The notes beneath the pieces were generated by a model that was not told the origin of the DNA, did no database searches, and saw only the letters and a program-made list of their open reading frames with translations. The position numbers were made by a program, and so were the translations under genes. From NCBI GenBank assembly GCA_007280315.1, contig QYQC01000011.1, forward strand, positions 1-11,958: a DNA stretch of 11,958 nucleotides, written 5' to 3'. How positions within the stretch are numbered: the stretch's first letter is position 1; each line of letters begins with the position of its first letter. This document shows positions 6,836 to 11,958 of the stretch, in pieces. This DNA comes from Betaproteobacteria bacterium. GTDB taxonomy: Bacteria; Pseudomonadota; Gammaproteobacteria; Burkholderiales; SG8-39.

Positions 6836-7581
6836 AGTGCCAACTTCGCCGCAGCGCGGCGCAGCGCAGGCACATGCGTGCGCGCCTTGGCCAGGCTCAT
6901 GCGCGAGGTCGGCGCATGCACTGCCACGGTGGCGAGAAGGCGCCCGCTCGCGTCCAGCACCGGCACCGCAACGGCGGTCAATCCGGCGAGAAATTCCTCG
7001 TTGTCTGTGCCGATTTTTTCGGCGCGTATGCGCTCCAGTTCGCGCTGCAGGCTGTCGCCATCAGTAATGGTGTTGCGCGTGAGCCGCGCCAGCGGCGCAG
7101 CCACGAGCAGGCGCCGGCGGCGCGCCGGCGGCATCAGCGCCAGGAACAGTTTGCCGCTGGCGGTGCAATGCAGCGGCACATGCGAGCCCGGCGCCAGCAT
7201 CAGTCGCAGCGGCCAGCGCGCCTCGACCCGGTCCAGGTATACGACCTCATCGCCGTCCTGCATGGTGAAGTTGCAGGTCTCGCCGACCTCGTCCACCAGT
7301 CCGCGCAGGATGGCGTGGCGCTCTGCGCGATGCGCCGGGTTCTGTAGTGCCGCGAGCGCCATCGCCGCCAGGCGCGGTCCGGCGCTGTAGCGCCTGCCAT
7401 CGGGCTCGCGCGCGAGCAGGTGCTCGGATTCGAGGAGCAGCAGCAGCCGGTGCACCGTGGATTTGGGAAATCCCGTTGCTTCGACCAGGTCGGCCAGCGC
7501 CAGCGGCTCGGCGCTGGCGGCCACGCGCTCGAGCACGGAAAAGGCGCGCGCGGTGGTGGAACCGCTGGCGCTTACTGCCAC
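6826..7581 (-). CDS. IclR-family transcriptional regulator, 251 aa
   Basis: The N-terminal winged helix-turn-helix spans about residues 9-62 (TARAFSVLERVAAS, then LADLVEATGFPKSTVHRLL as the helix-turn-helix, then wing RRYSAGPRL). The C-terminal effector-binding domain runs from about 80 to 251, with PLHCTASGKLFLALM (136-150) and LTAVAVPVLDASGRLLATVAV (split around 201-221) typical of the family. IclR proteins bind palindromic sites as dimers or tetramers and respond to small organic acids from the pathway they control, so the neighbouring TRAP and enzyme genes are the likely targets. The start is a GTG at 7579-7581 with GGGAG six bases upstream, giving the usual family length; an open extension to 7686 would overlap dctM and has no family similarity. 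It lies inside the operon it probably controls, 70 bp after dctM. Confidence 0.93.
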   Translation of the reverse strand: MAVSASGSTTARAFSVLERVAASAEPLALADLVEATGFPKSTVHRLLLLLESEHLLAREPDGRRYSAGPRLAAMALAALQNPAHRAERHAILRGLVDEVGETCNFTMQDGDEVVYLDRVEARWPLRLMLAPGSHVPLHCTASGKLFLALMPPARRRRLLVAAPLARLTRNTITDGDSLQRELERIRAEKIGTDNEEFLAGLTAVAVPVLDASGRLLATVAVHAPTSRMSLAKARTHVPALRRAAAKLALTL

Positions 7582-7651
7582 GCGCCGCTCCCGCGAAGAC
7601 GGGCCGGACCAGCGCTTGGTTTCGGGACGCCCCAAGTGAGCCGCAGCGTGT

Positions 7652-8971
7652 TCAACCACGCAACAAGTTCGGCAGCCATAGCGCAATCTGCGGGAATATC
7701 AGGATCAGCAGCAGTCCGATGATCTGCAGCACCATGAACTGCATCATGCCGTAGTAAATGTCCTTCAGATCCCAGTCCGGCACCACGCCCTTGAGAAAAT
7801 AGGCCGACAGCGCCACCGGCGGCGACAGCCACGCCGTCTGCAGGCATACCGCCACCAGAGTGCAGAACCAAACCAGGTCGATGCCGAGTTTGTTCACCAG
7901 CGGCAGCATGATCGGCACCACGATCAGCACGATCGGCACCCACTCCAGCGGCCAGCCGAGCACGAAGATGATCGCCAGAATCAGAAGCAGCATGACGGTG
8001 GGAGAAAAATTGAGCGTCAGCAATCCTTCCGCGATGAGGGTGGCGCTGCCCAGACGCGAGAACACCGCGCCGAAATAATTCGATGCCGCCACCAGCAGCA
8101 GGATCATGCACGACACCTCCAGCGTCGACATGACCGCGATTTTCATTTTCTTCCAAGTCAGGCGGCGGTAGATCAGGGTGAGTCCGAAAACGGCGAACGA
8201 GCCGACCGCGCCGGCATCGGTCGGCGTGGCAATGCCGGCGAGGATGACGCCGAGCGTGGCCAGGATCACCACCACCACCGGAATGATGCCGAACGTGACC
8301 TCCTTCACGACATAGGCGAACGGCCGGCGGTCTTCCATCGGCAGCGCCGGACCCAGCGCCGGATTGAGATAGCTGCGAATCAGGGTATAGAGAATGTACA
8401 GGCCCGAGAGCAGCAGGCCGGGCATGATCGCGGCGGCGAACAGGTCCGTCGTCGGCACGCCCACCACCGGCCCCATGACGATCAGCATCACCGACGGCGG
8501 GATGAGGATGCCGAGGGTGCCGCCTGCGGCGATGGTTCCCGCGGACATGCGCACATCGTAGCCGCTGCGCTTCATCGCCGGCGCCGCCATCACGCCGAGC
8601 AGGGTCACGGAAGAGCCGACGATGCCGGTGGCCGCGGCAAAAATCGTGGCGGTGATGAGCACGGCGAGATAAAGCGAGCCGTTCAGCGACGCGAGCATCA
8701 GCTGCACCCCGCGAAACAGCCGTTCCATCAGCCCCGATTGCTCCAGCAGATAGCCCATGAACAGAAAGAACGGCACCGAGGCGAGCGTAGGATCGCGCAT
8801 CACCGAAAAGAACTGCAGCGTCATCAGATGCAGCGCGAGATCGCCGAGCGCGAGATAGCCGATGCCCAGCGCCACTGCGATCAAGGTGAAGGCGATCGGG
8901 AATCCGATGAAAATCGCGCCGAACAGAACGACCAGGGACAGCAATCCTACGTATTCCGGCTTCAAATCCAT
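7652..8971 (-). CDS. dctM: TRAP transporter large membrane subunit, 439 aa
   Basis: This is the ion-coupled translocation subunit of a tripartite transporter that moves small organic acids across the inner membrane using a Na+ or H+ gradient. The sequence is hydrophobic throughout, with about a dozen membrane segments. Family hallmarks are GAIFIGFPIAFTL (18-30), AAATGIVGSSVTLLGV (112-127), GTLGILIPPSVMLIV (151-165) and GIATPTDAGAVG (246-257), the last two being the inverted-repeat signature loops of DctM. Length is normal. The ATG at 8969-8971 overlaps the last ten bases of dctQ, so translation is probably coupled; AAGGGG sits almost against the start codon. A GTG seven codons upstream (8990-8992) is an alternative but homology begins at MDLKPEY. 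Confidence 0.96.
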   Translation of the reverse strand: MDLKPEYVGLLSLVVLFGAIFIGFPIAFTLIAVALGIGYLALGDLALHLMTLQFFSVMRDPTLASVPFFLFMGYLLEQSGLMERLFRGVQLMLASLNGSLYLAVLITATIFAAATGIVGSSVTLLGVMAAPAMKRSGYDVRMSAGTIAAGGTLGILIPPSVMLIVMGPVVGVPTTDLFAAAIMPGLLLSGLYILYTLIRSYLNPALGPALPMEDRRPFAYVVKEVTFGIIPVVVVILATLGVILAGIATPTDAGAVGSFAVFGLTLIYRRLTWKKMKIAVMSTLEVSCMILLLVAASNYFGAVFSRLGSATLIAEGLLTLNFSPTVMLLLILAIIFVLGWPLEWVPIVLIVVPIMLPLVNKLGIDLVWFCTLVAVCLQTAWLSPPVALSAYFLKGVVPDWDLKDIYYGMMQFMVLQIIGLLLILIFPQIALWLPNLLRG

Positions 8972-9489
8972 TCCCCTTTCATCGCCGCCCACAGGCTTTT
9001 CATGAATTCAGACAGCCCCTGCAGCAACAACAGCAGCGTCGCCAGTGGAAGCGTAAATTTGAACGGATAGACGATCGGCATCCACGGGCTGGTGACGATG
9101 CGCTCGCCCTGCCCGTAGGACTTGAGAAAGAAGTCCCAGCCCACCACCAGAAACAGGATCAGAGGCGGAAAGAACAGCAGCAGGTAGCACACCACGTCCA
9201 CCCGGCCCTGCGTCCGCGGCGACCAGCCGCTGTAGTAGGAGTCGGTGCGGATGTGGCCTTTTCGCTGCAGCGTGTAGGCCGAGCCGATCATGAAAAAGCT
9301 GCCGTAGAGCATGAACGTCATGTCGTAAGCCCATTCCGTCGGCGCATTGAACACATAGCGCGCCACGACCTCGTATACCAGCGACAGCACCATCGGGATA
9401 ATCAGCCAGGCGATGATGCGTCCGGACCAGATGCTGATCGCGTCCAGCGTCTTGATGGCTTTGAGCATTGCACTCGGCGGGCTCTGCAT
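8962..9489 (-). CDS. dctQ: TRAP transporter small membrane subunit, 175 aa
   Basis: This is the four-helix small subunit that pairs with DctM in the inner membrane. Membrane segments lie near residues 24-44, 55-74, 97-119 and 137-160. The family signature VVARYVFNAPTEWAYD (41-56) follows the first helix, and the QRKGHIRTD segment (75-83) is also typical. Length is normal. The ATG at 9487-9489 has AGGAG five bases upstream. The gene lies 80 bp after dctP, beyond an intrinsic terminator, and its stop overlaps the start of dctM, so Q and M should be made in matched amounts and below the level of the binding protein. Confidence 0.95.
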   Translation of the reverse strand: MQSPPSAMLKAIKTLDAISIWSGRIIAWLIIPMVLSLVYEVVARYVFNAPTEWAYDMTFMLYGSFFMIGSAYTLQRKGHIRTDSYYSGWSPRTQGRVDVVCYLLLFFPPLILFLVVGWDFFLKSYGQGERIVTSPWMPIVYPFKFTLPLATLLLLLQGLSEFMKSLWAAMKGEWI

Positions 9490-9514
9490 GGGAGCTCCTT
9501 CAACTGTGAACTGC

Positions 9515-9543
9515 AAAAAAGGGGCGCGGAACAACCGCGCCCC
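9515..9543 (-). terminator. Intrinsic terminator between dctP and dctQ
   Basis: On the minus strand a perfect nine-base stem (GGGGCGCGG pairing with CCGCGCCCC, plus-strand 9535-9543 and 9521-9529) with a five-base loop is followed at once by six T residues (9520-9515). This is a textbook Rho-independent terminator. It starts about 26 bases after the dctP stop and ends 25 bases before dctQ, inside what is otherwise one operon. It most likely gives partial termination so that the periplasmic binding protein is made in excess over the membrane subunits. The alternative is full termination with a separate promoter for dctQM, for which I see no convincing sequence in the 80-bp gap. Confidence 0.85.
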
Positions 9544-9569
9544 CGTGCCGCATTAGCGCCAGCTGCGAA

Positions 9570-10682
9570 TTATTTTTTCTGCAGCGCCGCGTTGCCGAGA
9601 TTGGAATACAGGTCCAGGATCTTGGTCCAGTACGGCACCACATCGACGGCGAAGTGGCGCTGCGAATCGAGCACCTCCTTGAAGAACGCATCCTTCGCGG
9701 AATAGCGGTCCAGCACCACGTTGGTGGCGCGCACGAACTCGGGGAAGAAGTCCTTGGGCGTGTCGTGAATCTGGACCTTGAATTCGTTCTTCAGCCTGAC
9801 GATGGCCTTGGCATTGCGGTACACGTTGTAGGTGTAGGTTTCGGTCATCGATGCGGTCGCGGCGGTGCGCACGATCTCCTGCAGATCGGGCGACAGCTTG
9901 TTCCAGAACGACTTGTTGATCAGCACCTCGCCGATGTCGGTCGACTGGTGCAGTCCCTGCAGGTAGTAATGCTTCCACACCGTCTGCAGGCCGAGGTTGA
10001 GGTCATCCGCGGGGCCGATCCACTCGGCCGCATCGATCACGCCGCGCTGCGCAGCCGGCACGATTTCACCGCCGGGCAAGGCGACGGCCGAAACGCCCAT
10101 TTCCTTGAAAATCTCGCCGGTAATTCCCGGGGGCGAGCGGTATTTCATCTTCTTGAAATCGGCGGTGCTGTTGATCGGGTTCTTGAACCATCCCAGCGGG
10201 TCAGGACCCATCGGCGACACCATCAGCGCCACCACGTTCACCTTGAGCACGTCGGTGTAAAGTTTTTGCAACAAGGCGTTGCCGCCGCCTTCGTACAGCC
10301 AGGCCACATGCGACAGTTGATCGAGGCCGACGCCGGCGCCCGCCATCGGGTTGGAAAACAGGCCCGCGGCCGGATGTTTGCCCGACCAGTAGTGGGTCCA
10401 TGCATAGCCGCCCTCGACGATGCCCTTGTCCACGGCGTCGAGAATTTCAAACGCAGGCACGACCGCGCCATCGGGAAGGATTTCGACTTTCAGACGGCCG
10501 GCCGACATCTTGTCGATGTGGTCGCCGAATTTTTTCATCAACTCGTAATAAATGCTCGCCGAAGGCACGGCGGTCTGGATGCGCATTTTCAATTGCTGCT
10601 GCGCCTGCACCGCCACGCTCCCCGCCAAAAGCGCCATGCCGGCGACACCCGATAATAGCCACCTATTCCATTGACGTTTCAT
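9570..10682 (-). CDS. dctP: TRAP transporter periplasmic substrate-binding protein, TakP-like, 370 aa
   Basis: A Sec signal peptide (WLLSGVAGMALLAGSVAVQA, cleavage after Ala27) precedes a DctP-family binding protein that delivers a small organic acid to DctQM. The DAVDKGIVEGGYAW region (82-95), the arginine of MKYRSPPG (Arg182) and GVIDAAEWIGPADD (214-227) match the layout of TakP, in which an arginine and an adjacent Glu-Trp pair hold a 2-oxo acid with a metal ion; here these would be Arg182, Glu220 and Trp221. That makes a 2-oxo or 2-hydroxy acid a reasonable but unproven ligand. Length is normal for the subfamily. The ATG at 10680-10682 has AGGAGG four bases upstream; a longer open frame to 10805 is discounted because the signal peptide begins at this ATG. 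It is the first gene of the minus-strand run. Confidence 0.95.
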   Translation of the reverse strand: MKRQWNRWLLSGVAGMALLAGSVAVQAQQQLKMRIQTAVPSASIYYELMKKFGDHIDKMSAGRLKVEILPDGAVVPAFEILDAVDKGIVEGGYAWTHYWSGKHPAAGLFSNPMAGAGVGLDQLSHVAWLYEGGGNALLQKLYTDVLKVNVVALMVSPMGPDPLGWFKNPINSTADFKKMKYRSPPGITGEIFKEMGVSAVALPGGEIVPAAQRGVIDAAEWIGPADDLNLGLQTVWKHYYLQGLHQSTDIGEVLINKSFWNKLSPDLQEIVRTAATASMTETYTYNVYRNAKAIVRLKNEFKVQIHDTPKDFFPEFVRATNVVLDRYSAKDAFFKEVLDSQRHFAVDVVPYWTKILDLYSNLGNAALQKK

Positions 10683-10714
10683 CTCCCCTCCTGTTGTATG
10701 TGCTGAGAACCAGA

Positions 10715-10742
10715 CGTACCAAAAACCCGCTCGGCAGGTACG
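10715..10742 (-). other. Inverted repeat in the dctP leader
   Basis: Six-base arms CGTACC (10715-10720) and GGTACG (10737-10742) are separated by 16 bases, 33 bases upstream of the dctP start and downstream of the proposed -10 box. It could be a regulator half-site pair or a leader hairpin. The arm length is short enough that chance cannot be excluded. Confidence 0.3.
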
Positions 10743-10776
10743 CATGCATTGCCCCCGATACCCCGAAGGCGAGGTA

Positions 10777-10805
10777 ATGCTAGACAGGGCGCGGCAAATT
10801 TGCAA
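10777..10805 (-). promoter_or_regulatory. Candidate sigma-70 promoter of the dctP operon
   Basis: On the minus strand TTGCAA (10800-10805) and TAGCAT (10777-10782) are separated by exactly 17 bases, each matching four of six consensus positions. Transcription would start near 10770, leaving a leader of roughly 88 bases before dctP. The -35 box overlaps a perfect palindrome at 10794-10803, a natural place for repression. This is a pattern match in an AT-rich patch, not proof. Confidence 0.4.
10794..10803. promoter_or_regulatory. Perfect 10-bp palindrome GCAAATTTGC over the dctP -35 (candidate IclR operator)
   Basis: GCAAATTTGC reads the same on both strands and overlaps the proposed -35 box of dctP. 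IclR-family operators are often AT-centred palindromes of about this kind, and an IclR gene lies in the operon, so this is a candidate site. Binding is inferred from position and symmetry only. Confidence 0.35.
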
Positions 10806-10830
10806 TACTTTTTTGGCGGTTTCGGGACGT

Positions 10831-10860
10831 AAAGTTTCATTTTCTTGAAATTCAAACTTT
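10831..10860. promoter_or_regulatory. Nested AT-rich inverted repeats in the divergent promoter region
   Basis: AAAGTTT (10831-10837) and AAACTTT (10854-10860) form seven-base arms 16 bases apart. Inside them TTGAA-A-TTCAA (10845-10855) is an 11-base palindrome. The patch is AT-rich in an otherwise GC-rich window and lies between the dctP promoter candidate and the GMC gene, 79 bases before its start codon. It is a candidate regulator site for one or both directions; the palindrome centre lies about 51.5 bp from that of GCAAATTTGC, close to five helical turns. Confidence 0.4.
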
Positions 10861-10895
10861 TCGTCCAGACCCCCGGCTTGAGCATGAAACCGTCC

Positions 10896-10913
10896 GCCCT
10901 GCCAACACAGGGC
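10896..10913 (+). other. Leader hairpin before the GMC oxidoreductase gene
   Basis: GCCCTG (10896-10901) and CAGGGC (10908-10913) form a six-base GC-rich stem with a six-base loop, ending 25 bases before the GMC start codon. No T-run follows, so it is not a terminator. It may affect translation or mRNA stability, or be incidental. Confidence 0.3.
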
Positions 10914-10938
10914 CGAGAACGACTACAGGAACGAAAGC

Positions 10939-11958
10939 ATGGAGCAGAACACAGTCGACTACATCGTCGTCGGAGCCGGATCGGCGGGCTGCGTGCTCGC
11001 CAATCGGTTGTCGGAGAGCGGACGGCATTCGGTGTTGCTGCTCGAAGCCGGCCCGCGCGACAACAATATCTGGATCCATATCCCGATCGGCTACGGCAAG
11101 ACCATGTGGGACCCGCGCTACAACTGGCGCGACTACACCGAACCCGACCCCGGCATGAACCAGCGCAAAGTGTACTGGCCCAACGGTCGCGGCCTGGGGG
11201 GGTCGTCTTCCATCAACGGCCTGATCTGCATGCGCGGCCAGCACTAGGACTACGAGCGCTGGGCGGCACTCGGCAACAGGGGCTGGGGCTGGGCCGACGT
11301 ACTGCCCTGGTTCATCAAGTCCGAACACAACACCCGCGGCGCGAGCGCCTATCACGGCGCGGACGGGCCGCTGTGGTGCTCCGACATCGAAGAAAAGCAT
11401 GAATTGATGGAAGCCATCATCCGCGGCGCTGGCGACTTGGGAATTCCGCGCAACGACGATTTCAACGGCGCCGCGCAGGAAGGCGTCGGCTACTACCAGC
11501 TTTCCACGCGCCACGGCTGGCGCTGCTCCACTGCGACCGCTTATCTGAAACCAGCGCGCAGGCGCCCCAACCTGCGTGTCGAGACCGATGCGCATGCCGG
11601 CGTCGTCGTGTTCGACGGCGTGCGCGCCGTGGGCATCCGCTATGAGCAGCACGGCCGGACGCACGAAGTACGCGCAGCGAAGGAGGTGATCCTCGCCGCG
11701 GGCGCACTGCGCAGCCCGCAGTTGCTGCAGCTCTCCGGCGTCGGCCCGGCCGAACTCCTGCACACCCACGGCATTCCGCTGGTGAAGGCGCTGCCCGGGG
11801 TGGGCGCGAATCTGCAGGACCACCTGCAACTGCGCCTGATCTACAAATGCACCAAGCCCATCACCACCAACGACCAGCTGGCGAGCCTCTGGGGCAAGAT
11901 GAAAATCGGGCTCAAATGGCTGTTGTTCCGGCAGGGTCCGCTCGCCATCGGCATCAAC
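10939..11958 (+). pseudogene. GMC-family FAD oxidoreductase (choline/alcohol dehydrogenase-like) with in-frame stop; cut by the right edge
   Basis: The frame encodes a glucose-methanol-choline oxidoreductase, which oxidises an alcohol to an aldehyde or ketone using bound FAD. Seen are the dinucleotide-binding VGAGSAGCVLANRLSE (residues 11-26), the ribose-binding glutamate in LLLEAGP (Glu36), GMC signature 1 GRGLGGSSSINGL (83-95) and GMC signature 2 GALRSPQLLQLSGVGP (255-270). Codon 103 is TAG (11245-11247), between RGQH and DYERWAALGN, two halves that join without any gap in family sequence. The frame then stays open for 237 codons to the edge, so there is a single nonsense change and no frameshift. 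The catalytic His of the C-terminal domain lies beyond the window; family length is usually over 500 aa. Start ATG 10939 has AGGA ten bases upstream. It diverges from dctP and could belong to the same pathway. Confidence 0.85.

Noticed and set aside
11245..11247. Programmed recoding of the TAG (pyrrolysine or read-through)
   Set aside because: GMC enzymes have no known recoded residue here, no downstream structure stands out, and a single substitution or sequence error is simpler.
10852..11829. 325-codon minus-strand frame opposite the GMC gene
   Set aside because: It is antisense to conserved GMC motifs, has no recognisable domain, and its frame is explained by third-position GC bias.
1..11958. 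CRISPR array, tRNA, rRNA, insertion sequence or prophage remnants
   Set aside because: No spaced direct repeats, no tRNA-like cloverleaf, no transposase or integrase frame and no terminal inverted repeats were seen on either strand.

Overview
The window is GC-rich, densely coded DNA with short intergenic gaps. The gene content (TRAP-type dctPQM, IclR regulator, IorAB-type molybdenum hydroxylase, GMC oxidoreductase, MaoC plus acyl-CoA ligase) is typical of catabolic regions in Betaproteobacteria, most likely Burkholderiales. That assignment rests on protein resemblance and gene content only; there is no rRNA or other phylogenetic marker here.

Left part (1-2180). A minus-strand pair, a MaoC/NodN-like hydratase followed by an acyl-CoA ligase that runs off the left edge, looks like a small CoA-thioester operon. 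It diverges from a plus-strand DUF423 membrane protein gene across a 106-bp spacer that holds a near-perfect 22-bp palindrome. DUF423 converges on a minus-strand gene for an exported ankyrin-repeat protein.

Centre and right (1560-10682). Eight genes in a row lie on the minus strand, in transcription order: dctP, dctQ, dctM (TRAP transporter), an IclR-type regulator, a thiamine-diphosphate enzyme of the acetolactate-synthase superfamily, iorB (Tat-exported molybdopterin subunit), iorA ([2Fe-2S] subunit) and the ankyrin protein. Gaps are 100 bp or less, dctQ and dctM overlap by 10 bp, and a textbook intrinsic terminator sits between dctP and dctQ, probably setting binding-protein excess. The likely logic is uptake of a small organic acid (the binding protein resembles TakP, a 2-oxo-acid binder), C-C bond chemistry by the ThDP enzyme in the cytoplasm, and periplasmic oxidation of an aldehyde or N-heterocycle by IorAB. 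The substrate cannot be read from the sequence.

Right edge (10683-11958). A 256-bp divergent intergenic region with AT-rich palindromes and a candidate dctP promoter separates dctP from a plus-strand GMC-family FAD oxidoreductase gene. That gene is otherwise intact to the window edge but carries an in-frame TAG at codon 103, so it is a pseudogene, a fresh nonsense allele or a sequence error.

No tRNA, rRNA, CRISPR array, insertion sequence or integrase was seen. No gene-free stretch exceeds 300 bases. No wholly unknown system is evident; the most notable points are the interrupted GMC gene, the terminator inside the TRAP operon, the palindromes in both divergent promoter regions, and the unusual grouping of a ThDP enzyme with IorBA and an exported ankyrin protein.
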